From: Carposina sasakii
Lineage: Eukaryota > Arthropoda > Insecta > Lepidoptera > Carposinidae
Direction: 5' to 3'
Length of the DNA: 64,000 bases
Assembly (NCBI GenBank): GCA_014607495.2
Contig: CP053175.1
Coordinates: forward strand, 7,130,001 to 7,194,000
Shown here: positions 46,738 to 57,949 of the stretch, piece by piece
How positions within the stretch are numbered: the stretch's first letter is position 1
How the letters are laid out: every line of letters starts with the position of its first letter
Position numbers and translations under genes: made by a program
The notes under the pieces: model-generated
Seen by the model: the letters and a program-made list of their open reading frames with translations, nothing else
Told to the model about the DNA's origin: nothing
Databases searched by the model: none

Positions 46738-46952
46738 GCTCGAGCACACCGGATGCGTATGCGTGCACGTAAGCGTAGACGTACACGTACCTCTGACTTT
46801 AATGTATGGAACTGTCACAGCTTGACGTCTATGCTTACGTCTACGCATACGCATGCGGTTTGCCCGTGCCTATACAGTTCCATACTTTACAACTCAGGGC
46901 TACGTGCACGTCAACGTTTACGTGCACGCACACGCATCCGGTCTGCTCGAGC
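46738..46952. mobile_element. P2 repeat with inverted gctcgagca/accggatgcg ends
   Basis: Left gctcgagcacaccggatgcg and right cgcatccggtctgctcgagc are inverted. The interior holds many gtacgt/acgcatacg words and two atacagttcca-type blocks. It is shared with 52692-52860. The open frame at 46753-47220 over it is a by-product. Confidence 0.65.
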
Positions 46953-46964
46953 CTTTAGACGTAA

Positions 46965-47965
46965 CCGAATATTAAAATGTGTGAACACTGTAACCACAGG
47001 CTATAAATTCATCTTTCATCAAATCACGCACACAAATTTACTTTCGTCTTGCCTCTGCCTGGATTCGAAACTAAGACACTTAGCTCAAGAAACAGCGTCA
47101 CAACTACCTGCACCAATCAAATTATCTAAAACTCTAAACTTAATAACATATTTTGCCATTATAAAGGCAAATTGCCTTAACTCACATATTCTAAGTTTAT
47201 TAAAACATCATCACTTCTAAAATAATGGTGGGTGAAATCATTATCATATTTTCCATGAATCAAACTAAACAAGAGCCTCGTAATTCAGTGGAGCATAATC
47301 AATATTAATTAAGGAATATTAAGTACTTTTGGGGACACACTACGCGGCGGATACGCTGCATATTATACTTAAATACTCGTTGTTGTGTGAAACCAAACAC
47401 TTGAACATTTTCCTTTTAATAGAATAATCAATCATTAAAAAAACATTTAAATAAAGTTTACATTAGTCTATAATATAGACTGAATATTTATAACATTTTA
47501 TCGTTTATATATTGTTGTTTTCCTGTTTTCTATAAAAGCCTACCTAGTTAAAATTTCTGCTAAAGAAAAACTATCGCTAAACTTAGGATTCCCCTTGTAG
47601 CACTGATATACTCTTTTAACTTGATAATACGCAATCATGAAAAACAAAACCGAATCTGCTACGATGAATCGCGTCTACAAATTAGGTATTATATCTAAAA
47701 AAAAAATTATAAGCTTGACAGAACGCCGGCATTTTCACATCCCAGTGTGTCCTCACACCGAGACATTTGCCCACGTGTACAGTTCGGGCCATAAATCAGT
47801 GTTGGTGACAGCCTCATGTCAGAACGGTGATAATAACTAGCAGTGTGTGTACACTTAATGACACGACTGTACCATTGGTCGGTGAGATTGACTTTGTGAT
47901 ACATTTACTTTGAACAATACATTTATGTTTATACAAATAAATAATTATTTATTTTCTCTTCTCTC
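46965..47965. other. Intronic sequence with no supported feature
   Basis: AT-rich. The open frame at 47637-47840 has no recognisable motif. Confidence 0.4.
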
Positions 47966-47969
47966 TTCT

Positions 47970-48128
47970 TCAGCCTATTGCAGTCCACTGCTGGACGTAG
48001 GCCTCCCCCAGGGCTACTGCCACAGGGGGGTTTTGCCCATAGTCACCACGCTGGGCAGGCGGGTTGGTGACCGCAGTATGATTTTCGAACTACGTTGTCA
48101 GTACGGGAGGCGCTGCTGCCCACCTCCC
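47970..48128 (-). mobile_element. SINE-B copy, truncated with internal loss
   Basis: cttcagcctattgcagtcca to gcgctgctgcccacctcccg. The ggcacgccacaag block is missing. Confidence 0.75.
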
Positions 48129-48221
48129 GTTATTTTAAATTGTAATTATTTATTTGTATAATTAAAATTTTAATTATAATTAAAACTTATCTCTTTATAA
48201 AATAAGTATAGGTACATACAT

Positions 48222-48365
48222 AGTGTAACAGAAGGGTATATTAAGCGAAAAACCATGAAATTAGCCCAGATTTGATACTCGAAATCACATATTGAATTGT
48301 CAAGATTGAATAAATATTATTGAGTTATTTAGAAATTTCTAAATGCTATCTAGAAAAATAACTAC
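48222..48365. mobile_element. M1 MITE remnant
   Basis: gtgtaacagaagggtatatt, aagcgaaaaaccatgaaatt, ctcgaaatcacatattgaat. The second arm is mostly lost. Confidence 0.5.
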
Positions 48366-48552
48366 CTATGCTAATCGGATGAAGCTGGAAATCCAAATTT
48401 TAATAATGTCGATCAGTTAATATTAAGTATTATTTATGATTAGTTTGATTCTATGAACGGAAACACACGTTAAGTCTTATACGCTACGTTTGTGATTCTG
48501 ATTAGGTACGTTTGTAGTGTGTTTTAGATAAATAGATAATCATGTTTTACAA

Positions 48553-48790
48553 CACAAAGATCTGGTCCCACGCAATGTTTTGTGTCGTGGTGGGTACTAA
48601 GCAAGCAATAAATAAATATATAAATAATTAAAGAAATAAATATATTAGATAATTAAAGAAACATCCTTGACTCGAACACAAACATTGATATGCATCATCA
48701 ATGTTTGCGACTACCGGGATTTGAACCCAGAACCTATGGCGTCGCAGGCAGGGTCACTAACTAACTACGCCGAATGGTCGACAATATTGT
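48553..48790 (-). mobile_element. SINE-D copy
   Basis: On the minus strand the head has ggtcgtagttagtt-type A-box spacing, then gcctgcgacgccataggttc and gggttcaaatcccgg (B box), with a body ending in the gtgtcgtgggtactaagc block. Confidence 0.65.
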
Positions 48791-49266
48791 AGGTTCGTAA
48801 AAAACAAATCTATAAATCGAAAAACATCAAAGCAATTTAATACTGTTCCACGTGAATACGGAAGCCATACAAAATAAATCCAAAGAATTTAATGCAATTT
48901 GATTTTTTTTTATACTGGGTTTCGGTGTATTGGGTTAATACCAATCAGTGATGGTTTGTTGTTTGTCCCTTTATGGCGGATTTTTTTTATTACTCCCGTG
49001 TCCGAATTTGGAACTATTTTTTTGTATGCAGTCACACGTAAAACAACTAGAGCCATCGTGAAACGGCGCTGCAGTTAAAATAATTGTTGTCCAGTTTTGT
49101 TTCTGATAAAGAAATCGGGAAATATATGAAAGTAATTTTGCAGGATATTGGTAAAACAAAGACCTTGGGGATATTTAAAAAAATCCGTGTAAAATTATTA
49201 TGAAAATATATCGATCGTATGTCAAATAATAACGTAATTTTTCCTATCGTACGTCAACATTCTTGT

Positions 49267-49785
49267 GCTTATGCGGGGCTTCACTAGAATACATTAGCTG
49301 CATCTCCTTCCGTGCATGTTGTCAGAGTCGACTAAAACCATGGAGAACTGCTCCATGACTAAAACTCTGAGTCGTTCTCTCTGATGACAAGCTAGCTAGT
49401 CTTGATGCGGCTGGTTGCCAACCGTCCTATTTTCCCGGGACATGTCCTGCTTTTTGGGGTGTCCTGGGCTGTCCTAGATTTTATAAGGGTGCCGACATCG
49501 GGTCAACGCCTAGGGCCATGACGCAAATAAGCGTCAGCAGCACCTCTAGAAAGCCTAAAAGACGCAAGTACGTAGTCGCTGGCACTGAATGTGTTAAAGA
49601 CCTGTATTTTGAAATCGCACGCCACTAACTCTCTCCAATCGTATTGTACTGGACTCGCACAGTATAGTCCTGGCTTTAAATCGAAATGTCCTGGTATTTC
49701 TTCTTTAAATCCTGGTTTTAAAAGTTTTGAGGTGGCAACCCTACGGCTATAGGAACTCCTTAGTTATTCTGCAGTTCAGTCTTTT
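49267..49785 (+). repeat. Family A copy split by a hAT-like element
   Basis: tgcggggcttcactagaata up to gctagctagtcttgatg, then resuming ggctataggaactccttagt and ttctgcagttc. Confidence 0.65.
49410..49740. mobile_element. hAT-like element
   Basis: Left ggttgccaaccgtcctattt and right ttttgaggtggcaacc are inverted. The body has repeated cctgg/tcctggtttt words. cggct occurs at both flanks and may be part of the TSD. Confidence 0.55.
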
Positions 49786-49789
49786 TCGG

Positions 49790-51115
49790 CTCTGATTCCG
49801 TTTCGGCGTCGTTTCGACCGGAAATGTTACGAACATTGATAACGTTAATCATAATGCATTTACCATCACATGGATCTAAGCCAAGACTCGCACGTGTCGC
49901 GCCCTTGTGAATAACAAATAAGGGTGTGGTCTGTCACAGAGATATAAACAATTGTAGAGTTATCACTGTCAATGTAAAACGAAAAATACCTACTACACAC
50001 AATTTAATAATTCTCCTGTGCTGATGCTGCTCGTTAGAGTCAACTTTGAATTATTAAGTACTCAGGTGCTTTCTTTTTTTTTGATGGTCAAGAAAAGGTG
50101 CAAGCTTTGTACATGGCATGAAAAACGTAACCTCCTATAGTGATCCATATAACATTGACAATCGTGTGCCTATGTCCGCTTAATAAGCCATTTGACTGAT
50201 GCCACGCTATAGCTGTAGGTTTTTGGCAGGCGTTACTGTTTAAAAGTTAATACAATGTACCTACCGAGTGAAATAAATTACACACGTGTAGGTACTTAGA
50301 AAGAACAAACAAAAAACCTTATGAATCGGAGTTCTCAAACCGAAAAGTTAAACAACGAAAACAAAAGATTTCCTCATATTACAGATTACGGAGATATGAA
50401 CGAATAGGCGTCCAACGTTTGCTCCAACTTCCAACTTCATGGCGTTGTTTTACAAAAATAATGTTGGCCGAGTTTTTTTTTTCTATTTTATAATCAAAGA
50501 GTATGTGTTGTAGTGCGCGTTTTATAACGTATTTATTCATAGACACAAATATGAATAGGCAGTCTTATAACCGTATCAATCAGTAGCAAAATAAGTAAGT
50601 TTTACCAAAGTGAATATGGCGCTTAGAAGATTATATGTAGTCTATTTTAATAACTATACTATACTTTTTTGATTTCCGAAGTATATGATGTTTTTGAAAA
50701 TTCTTCAATTTTTTCAATTTCAATTACAATTTCACGAAGTGAATAAATGAAAAGACTTCCAAATTGACTAATATTGCAGATCCAGATTACATATATATAA
50801 CTATAATTATAGTTTTTTGATTATAATTATAATTGTCAAATTAGTATCTACAAAAAAACAATTTCAAGGAATTAGAAGTCGAATCATTTTGACCAAACGT
50901 TGGCCCAACAATTGGCGTTTACACCGGTGTAATATCGGAATAAAATAAAACTTTTGACGGCATTAACATAGAATTCCGATTGATGGATCGCATTACTTCC
51001 CGAAGAATTGTTTGGTAAGTTCGACTGTGTAGACGTATGAGAGTTTACTCGTATTAGGATAGAAGGAAACTCAAAGGGAAAAGGGATTATGGTTGTTATT
51101 CGTAAAATATATTAT
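49790..51115. other. Intronic sequence, mostly unassigned
   Basis: A family A scrap (gtgctgatgctgctcgttag) lies at 50019-50080. An AT palindromic run (attataattataattg) is near 50825. Nothing else is recognised. Confidence 0.4.
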
Positions 51116-51119
51116 AACC

Positions 51120-51478
51120 CTAGAATACATCAGCTGCATCTCCTTCCGCGCATGTCGGTAAGAGTCATCTAAGGAAATCGGCCCCCTGATTACGTAAAAG
51201 CAATAACAAAGCCGAACCCAGCGTGCGCGCAACGAGTGCTCGGTGTCCTCCCGCGCCCCGCACCTCGCCCCGCACACACACACACTCTCAATTATCGCGA
51301 TCGCGCGGCTTTGGCTTTGCTATTGCTTTTACGTAATCGGGGGGCGGGCGTTTTGTCAGGTAATAAACTATCTTGTCACCGATCTTTTTTGCATCTGTTC
51401 CTGCTATGCTAAACGTAGATATAGGAACTATGTGATCTTGGAGTTCTAGTTACCAAATTCAGGGAACATAGCCTACAT
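51120..51478 (+). repeat. Family A copy split by a CGG-flanked MITE
   Basis: ctagaatacatcagctgcat to taaggaaatcgg, resuming gcgttttgtcaggtaataaa and ttctagttaccaaattcagg. Confidence 0.75.
51182..51344. mobile_element. CGG-flanked MITE, copy 1
   Basis: Inverted ends ccccctgattacgtaaaagc and gcttttacgtaatcgggggg (arms extend to about 30 bp: aataacaaagcc against ggctttgctatt). The flanks are CGG at 51179-51181 and 51345-51347. GC-rich core with a (CA)n run. Confidence 0.75.
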
Positions 51479-51560
51479 ATACAGGGTGTAAAAAAAGGGG
51501 AATGTTATAGAAAAAGTCCAATATTTTCGACCTATCTACCAAAAATTTCTAAGTTGGTAT
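51479..51560. mobile_element. M1 end fragment
   Basis: acagggtgtaaaaaaagggg, then aatgttatagaaaaagtcc. One arm only. Confidence 0.45.
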
Positions 51561-51887
51561 CTCGCTTAATTCTTATTTCACCTGTATACGAGTATGTAAT
51601 ATTAACTTACAAAGCACCTTCTTAAGGTCGTATCTAACGTAAGATGATACTGACATTCATTAGCGCCAGCTTACTTGGTTTAATTTTGGTCTCATATGTT
51701 AGGTTTATTTAAGGTTTTGTGGGTAGGAATAATAGTACCTATATAAACTTAATTGGTAAATATATATTGTGACAAATTCACGACATTTCTTCTTAGATTA
51801 ATATGAATGAACTTCATTATCATTGTCATAATTTTAGCTAAAAACTATTAGGATTATACATACTGCGTATTTGGATTATAATCGACG

Positions 51888-52116
51888 GCTTTATGGCCAT
51901 TAGGTAGTGACCCTGCTGCGACGCCATAGGTCCTGGGTTCGAATTGATATGATGAATATCGATGTTTGTTTCCGAGTCATGGATGTTTCTATACTTATCT
52001 ATGTATTTATATACCGTTGCTTAGTACCCACGACACAAGACTTTAGGGATCTTAATGTGTGACTAGGTTAATGTGTTATGTAGTGTGTGAATATTTATTA
52101 TTATTTATATTTTATA
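51888..52116 (+). mobile_element. SINE-D copy, full length
   Basis: Head cgacggctttatggccatta, ggtagtgaccctgctgcgac, B-box-like gggttcgaattg, body gttgcttagtacccacgaca, and an ATT-rich tail. Confidence 0.75.
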
Positions 52117-52121
52117 CTTAT

Positions 52122-52492
52122 ACAGGTTGTTTTTTCGTTGCCACCCTTAACGAAGGGTACTTACGCTATACATCAAATAAAGTAAGTTTATGCCAAAAAA
52201 ATGCTGGGAAAAGATGTAAATAAAAAAAATCTCGATCGGGCAAAATGTATAGTGTCCAGTGTTTATGCTAGTTTGTTCATAGACAGATATTAATTATTTC
52301 TCATGAAAAACTCTTGCTACACGCGTCTATGTGCATTTATGCAGAAAAACGCAGTCTATTTACTCAACTTTGGACCCTAATATCTTGGGAACCAGACAAT
52401 TCCCAGGTATGCTTCCATGGAGAAAAATGATCGTGGTGATGAGGAGATTCTGTAGTTTTCGGGAACGTTGATGATCAAAAATCATCCTGTAT
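52122..52492. mobile_element. M2 MITE, complete
   Basis: acaggttgttttttcgttgc to gatcaaaaatcatcctgta with TA on both sides. Internal blocks are shared with the other M2 copies in the same order. It inserted immediately 3' of the SINE-D copy. Confidence 0.8.
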
Positions 52493-52691
52493 ACAATAAC
52501 TTTATTGAGAAGGTGGTATTTTGTATACTAAGTTAAGTTATTTTTTATAAACATACGTAAAAGGAAAGTTAAGTTCTTAAAAGTTTTTTTTTGAAACATT
52601 TTCCCACAACGAATTAATTTCATAAAAAAAAGTTCGACATTAATTGATAGATCTTATACCGAACAGCCATTGCTAGCTCGCAAATATTAAA

Positions 52692-52860
52692 GCCTCGAGC
52701 ACACCGACCGTAGACGTACACGTACCTCTGAGTTTAATGTATAGAACTGTCACCGCTTGACGTCTATGCTTACGTCTACGCATACGCATCCGGTCTGCTC
52801 GTGCCTATACAGTTCCATACATTACACCTCAGAGGTACGTATACCAAACGTCAGATAGCC
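52692..52860. mobile_element. P2 repeat, copy 2
   Basis: gcctcgagcacaccgaccgt, tagacgtacacgtacctctg, then gcttgacgtctatgcttacg and cgcatccggtctgctcgtgc. Confidence 0.6.
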
Positions 52861-53037
52861 TGTCAGAGGAATTAAGTTTATGCTGTCTTTCTCTAAAACG
52901 TGATCAAGATAGAGACGGCATCAACTTTATTCAAGGCCTCAACTCGAAATTAAGAGTTTATAAACTCGTACTCTTATCTTGTCTTTTTTCAATATGTTAG
53001 AGAGAAACAAACATATTCTTCTAGGTGTTTATTCAAT

Positions 53038-53165
53038 TCAAATGTTTGTTTCCGAGTCATGGATGTTTCTATACTTATCTATGTATTTATATACCGTTGC
53101 TTAGTACCCACGACACAAGACCTTAGGGATCTTAATGTGGGACTAGGTCAATGTGTTGTGTGTGA
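53038..53165 (+). mobile_element. SINE-D copy, 5' truncated
   Basis: Starts tcaaatgtttgtttccgagt and is nearly identical to the 3' half of the 51.9-kb copy. The tRNA-like head is missing. Confidence 0.7.
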
Positions 53166-53437
53166 ATATTAAAAAAATATATAATAAAATAAATATTACG
53201 GCATATAGGCATCAAGGTAACATGCTCGATGTTCTCAAAACTAAGGTGGCGTTTATGCAGAAGGCCCCTCCATCAATCTTCTCTCACACTGTTTGTTTTG
53301 AAAAGTTCCCGTTTTCGCTACTTTTCGGGACTTCCCCCGAGTTTTGGACTTCTAGCCCCCGAGAATTGAACTGTTGACTAATGATTATTGCGTTTTATTC
53401 GCTAAGTTTACACAGATTTTTGGTAATATGGATTTGG

Positions 53438-53606
53438 AGATTAGCGTGCACAAACGCACAGACAAACAGACAAACCGACAAACAGACAAAAATCATTATT
53501 TTGGGTACTATTGCGTTGATAAAGGTCTCCTATAATATTTTTTCTCATATATCTTCCATGTACAGACAGCGATCCGTTACATTTTTATTATATGTATAGA
53601 TAGATA
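53438..53606 (-). mobile_element. H1 Helitron, 3' end lost
   Basis: tagcgtgcacaaacgcacag, catatatcttccatgtacag, gacagcgatccgttacattt. The CTAG end is absent. Confidence 0.65.
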
Positions 53607-53789
53607 TATTTATATACCTTATTCTACCCACGACCTTAATCTCTATAGGTCAACTGCGTATTTATTTGCTGTTCTATAAGTAGCTAATAGGATTTATTTT
53701 ATTTTATTCAGTTTCAAGTCTGATATAAAACCCAAAAAACTAAATGCTATATGGAAATAGCCTACAAAATCATCCATCAATCAATCACT

Positions 53790-54189
53790 ATAAAAGGGCC
53801 TATACACAAAATCTGAGACTTGAAATGTTTATTTTTCAAGATTGTATGAAAATTCTTGAGTTGTTAAAAATGGGCATGTGATTTCATACATACTTACATA
53901 GTATATATAATCACGCCTTTATGCCTTACGGGGTAGGCAGAGCACCAAGGGCCGATAGAACCACATAGTGCCACTTCTGACCAATTTTGAGGGTATAGTT
54001 GAGATGTACAAGTTCGGTTAGTAGTGACAGGTGGTCAGCTCATCGCCTACAAAACACCAAGACCCTCTTGTCCCTCTACTGACTTGTATAATATGCGATT
54101 TCAAGGCTTAAATTTTTTGGATGCGTTCTTTATAATGGTCTATTTTCAAAGCTTTCGCTTAACATACCCCTTCTGTTACACCCTGTATG
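53790..54189. mobile_element. M1 MITE split by SINE-C
   Basis: acacaaaatctgagacttga up to atgtgatttca, resuming at 54093 and ending taacataccccttctgttac plus accctgta. Confidence 0.7.
53887..54092 (-). mobile_element. SINE-C copy, 5' truncated, 11-bp TSD
   Basis: atgtgatttca at 53876-53886 and atgcgatttca at 54093-54103 flank a reverse SINE-C whose microsatellite tail is tacatacttacata. Confidence 0.8.
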
Positions 54190-54342
54190 AATTGATCATT
54201 CTGTAGTTATCAAAGATCTCGTATTAAAAAAATACAAAGCAATTTATTAAATGCCGAAAACAATTTATTGTAACAAAACACTAGGTATGTCATTAGTTAT
54301 GAAAAAAAATGGGGCAATACTTTCCTTATGTACCTATAGTAA

Positions 54343-55068
54343 TGTCGCAGTAAGATAGATAAAGCCGTAACAAATGGAGGATCCTAAACCTACATAGAGT
54401 GGCGGGAAAAGAATAGCGGGTTCTGTTAGGCCAGATTGCGCTGGTGATATTAGTGGACTGTATTTTGCGAGTTGCTACTATTGTTTCTACCGAACAAAAA
54501 CGTACGACACACTTGCAATTCCCTACAGCAATAGAGGACGAAGAAAGAGGACTTAGAAGGAAAAGCACGTGCACTGACCTGATTCTCTCCCGAGTCCAGT
54601 CTCCTTCCCTGCAGGGTTCTACCAGGATCGCTCGTCTCACTCAGTAGGCGGTAAATAGTTCGTAGATAATACACCACACAAAATAGTCTCTAAAAGTTCA
54701 ATTTGCACAAACAATGTCTCAAAGTCGCGCGGTGCGGTAGCCGATCTTAGCGGCGAGTGCAGAATATCTCTGCACGTCTACTTTCATCAATGGTCAGCGA
54801 GAGACGTAACATAGTTATTCATTACTATCTCACTAGTAATATAGTTATAAAACGGTCAAAGTTTAGTGAGATTATCGTCTTAAACTTAAACATGTAACCT
54901 AACACCGAAGAAATCGGCGGCGGTGGTCGCCGCCGCTTCATTCTTCTAACCTATATTGTCAGATTTGGATCCGCCGAAAAGTGAGTTAGTGAGATAGCAA
55001 GATAGCAATGAATCGCTATCGTATAACTATGTTAACTATATTACGGCTTTATCTATCTTACTGCGACA
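54343..55068. mobile_element. 726-bp DNA element with perfect 28-bp TIRs and GTAA duplications
   Basis: The TIRs 54343-54370 (tgtcgcagtaagatagataa...) and 55041-55068 are perfect inverses. The flanks gtaa at 54339-54342 and 55069-55072 are identical. A second inverted pair lies further in (taacatagttattcattact near 54807 against gcaatgaatcgctatcgtat near 55004, partial), plus a gtgcagaatatctctgcac hairpin at 54758-54776. The short open frames on both strands show no transposase motif, so it is non-autonomous. Superfamily not determined. Confidence 0.85.
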
Positions 55069-55187
55069 GTAACATTATAAATGCGAAAGTAACTCTGTCT
55101 GGTCCGTCTCGCTTTTACACAAAAACTACTGAACCGATTTAAATGAAATTTAGTACACAGATAGTCTAGAGCCTGGGGCCTAGTTAA

Positions 55188-55256
55188 CTGGGATCGAACC
55201 TACGCTGTCCAACAGTAAGGCGTACGTCTTAACCATTGACCTATCTCCGCTTATTA
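55188..55256 (-). mobile_element. tRNA-headed SINE fragment (SINE-G related)
   Basis: aactgggatcgaacctacgc...cgtcttaaccattgacctat carries B- and A-box-like words in reverse. Confidence 0.5.
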
Positions 55257-55329
55257 GTGGGATGTTACTTTTATACCTTTTTAAATTATATATTATAATA
55301 CAGCATTAAACATACATTATTACACAAAC

Positions 55330-55725
55330 TGCAGAATCACAGAGCAAATCCCATAGTCACGTTTAGCAGATGTTAGGTAATAATCTATATACTAATATTA
55401 TAAAGCTGAAGAGTTTGTTTGTTTGTTTGTTTGTTTGTTTGTTTGAACGCGCTAATCTCAGGAACTACTGGTCTGATTTGAAAAATTCTTTCAGTGTTAG
55501 ATAGCCCATTTACCAAGGAAGGCTATATAATACAGTCTATACAACAACCTGCCCGGCTTCGCACGGGTACAACGCCCCCTCACGCGGACGAAGTCGTGGG
55601 CGGCTGCTAGTCAGTAATAAGAGGCTAGCTTATCGCCCGAGAGAACGCCCCTGAGTTCATTAGTCGACTCTTACATACACGGAAGGAGATGCAGCTGATG
55701 TATTCTAGTGAAGCCTCATAATAAA
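55330..55725 (-). repeat. Family A copy split by a Helitron
   Basis: tgcagaatcacagagcaaat, cgtttagcagatgtt, then after the Helitron agtaataagaggctagctta, cacggaaggagatgcagctg. Confidence 0.7.
55384..55610 (+). mobile_element. Helitron-like element, complete
   Basis: A|TC start (tctatatactaatattataa) and CTAG|T end (cggctgctag), a (GTTT)n run at about 55412-55443 and a hairpin-capable cgcccc...gtgggcg near the 3' end. 227 bp, non-autonomous. Confidence 0.75.
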
Positions 55726-55795
55726 TGACGCAAAGCTATAATAAAATAGAGTAGGTACTATTACTATCTTTTCTCTGTGGCTTCTCCGTTCCATG

Positions 55796-56133
55796 CAGGG
55801 ATGTCATGGATATGAAATTTCTGATACGGATATAGGAATGAATATGGTACCGGATACGGATATGAAATTATTTCGGATTGTCCATTAGTTTCGGATAATT
55901 TCGGTTACGGATATATTTTGAAGAAATTTCAAAAGTAAAATACGAATAGCTAACAAAATGGTTTTATTTTATGTTAACAATTTGGTAGGGCCGACCAAAC
56001 AAATTGGAGGTGTCTCAATTAGGCTCCGCCTCTATCCGGTATTATACGAAACATTTATTTCGGATTCGGTTACGGATATTTTTTTTGTCGGATATCCGAT
56101 AGTTTCGGTTACGGTGACTCCTTAACATCCCTG
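55796..56133. mobile_element. hAT MITE with 8-bp TSD
   Basis: Ends cagggatgt and acatccctg. Flanks gttccatg (55788-55795) and gttctatg (56134-56141) differ by one base. The interior repeats ggatacggatatg-like words. Confidence 0.85.
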
Positions 56134-56401
56134 GTTCTATGATAAACTGTATAGATAAGTAAGCAATATATTTCAGTGCGAATGAAAACAAGGGACGCGA
56201 ACCCTTATTAATGTGTATACAGAAATATGCCATAGGGTTCTCCCTTGTGATCAGATTGTATTGTTTGTCTGTTACAATAGAGGATCTATCTCATTTGGAT
56301 ACCGTGGCAATATCGCAACCAATATTACTGTAAATGCGCAAGTTTCTATTAGAGATTTATTGAAATAGGAATTTCATTATATAAAATATTAATAAGAAAA
56401 T

Positions 56402-56495
56402 GAAAAAATTCTTCACCCGAGTGAGATTTAAACTCACGACCACTCGCAAACCGTGCTTTCGCTAACCAACTGAGCTATCGGGTCAATTGACTCAG
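56402..56495 (-). mobile_element. SINE-T copy with tRNA-like head
   Basis: Minus strand: gacccgatagctcagttggt (A box), then a B-box-like gagtttaaatctcac and gggtgaagaatttttt. tRNA-Ala-like. Too changed to be a working tRNA and repeated elsewhere. Confidence 0.6.
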
Positions 56496-56556
56496 AATTT
56501 CATTTTAATTCATTAATAGGTGTACTTTATATTAGATATCTAAGAATAAGAATTTG

Positions 56557-56803
56557 CATGTGTACAACGGAAGAGTGGATGGAAGGGTTGGAAGGGGAAG
56601 ACCTCGCCGGACTTTCACCGATCAAATTGGTGAAATTCTAAAGAAAGGTCAGGTCAAGAGTACCCTAAACCGACGAGCGTACATGAATAATATCATGAAA
56701 GTAGATGAAGCGAAAGAGGTGTGTCAGGATCGTAGCAAATGGAGATCCGTGATCTCTGCCTACCCCTCCGGGAAAGAGGCGTGATTATTATGTATGTATG
56801 TAT
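56557..56803 (+). pseudogene. 3' end of the RTE-like LINE seen at 16.1 kb
   Basis: Open frame [57 protein letters not shown] and stop, then (TATG)n. Nearly identical to the C-terminal part at 16.1-16.3 kb, and it lacks everything upstream. Confidence 0.85.
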
Positions 56804-56804
56804 T

Positions 56805-57125
56805 ATGTAGAAATGTGAATACAAATAACATATATTTTTTTACACATAAATTGCACAAATAAATATATTGATTGATTGTTTGTTGCCTATTTACAGTGGA
56901 CGGAGTCGCGGGCAATAGCTAGAACATAATTAAGTTCCTTGTAAATCGAAATATTAGATTACTACGGTGAATGTTCGTAGCATTTGCTACGAACTACGAA
57001 TTTACTACGCTCGGCCGTAGCATTATACGGATGGCAAATTCAATGCGAGATTTTTGAATCGATCCAATGAGGGATTTTTTTTACAAGTTAAAACAAATGT
57101 CGAAAATAGATGGAATAGAAAATAG
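56805..57125. other. Intronic sequence, Helitron scrap only
   Basis: acagtggacggagtcgcggg...tagctag at 56893-56922 resembles a Helitron 3' end. Nothing else is seen. Confidence 0.35.
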
Positions 57126-57126
57126 A

Positions 57127-57378
57127 TTCTTCAGCCTATTGCAGTCCACTGCTGGACGTAGGCCTCCCCCAGGGCACGTCACAAGGCTACTGCTATAGGA
57201 GGGGTTTTGCCCATAGTCACCACACTGGGCAGGCGGGTTGGTGACCTCAGTCCGATTTTTGGACTACGTGAGGCGCTGCTGCCCGCCTCCCGAAAACCCT
57301 TATTCGCCTCGTACGATACCCACGGGCAGGCATGGGGTGGTACAAACTCTAGTCTAGCGGCACCACGCGGCTATTTAA
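57127..57378 (-). mobile_element. SINE-B copy, full length
   Basis: ttcttcagcctattgcagtc to ggcaccacgcggc, with a small deletion near 57268. Confidence 0.8.
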
Positions 57379-57704
57379 AGTTAGCTCTCTATATATATGT
57401 ATATAGGTTCTATATATCCTAATGAGATGCCATCCCAATACAGTAAACCACACAAGTAATACACACAACCTTCACGATTTTCAGTTACAGGCTTATAATT
57501 TGTGTTGAAATCTGTATTAGGTTTGTGTGAAACACAACAGTTTCGGTCGTTTTAATGGACACTATCTAAATACATATATCATGTTTCGTTGTAAACTTGT
57601 TTTCTGTTTATTGCGAAGAGTTATTTTATGGTTTCGGATGTTCTGTGGTTTGCGTATGTTTCTAATTATATCTATTTTACTATGAGTTTATATCAAACTT
57701 CACA

Positions 57705-57903
57705 GTAGAATAACACCACCCTGTGGGTATCGTAAGAGGCGCTTAAGGGTTTCTGGGAGGAGGGCAGAGCGCCTCCCGCGTTGACAACATAGTCCGAAAT
57801 CATACTGCGGTCACCATCCCGCCTGCTTAGCGTGGTGACTATGGGCAAAACCCCCTTAGTACCTTTTAGTGTGCCCTGAGGGAGGCCTACGTCCAGCAGT
57901 GTT
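57705..57903 (+). mobile_element. SINE-B copy, both ends truncated
   Basis: agaataacaccaccctgtgg to gaggcctacgtccagcagtg. It breaks into attctactctgccgatac, which may be part of a second reverse copy. Confidence 0.7.
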
Positions 57904-57949
57904 AATTCTACTCTGCCGATACTTCTATACATATATATTGTATAGAATA

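Noticed and set aside
46753..47220. 155-codon Arg-rich open frame
   Set aside because: Starts inside the P2 repeat and its residues come from repeated acg/cgt words. The remainder is unrelated AT-rich DNA.
56402..56490. tRNA-Ala-like gene candidate
   Set aside because: The sequence recurs with a shared non-tRNA body at 60268 and 63003 and has lost conserved B-box bases.
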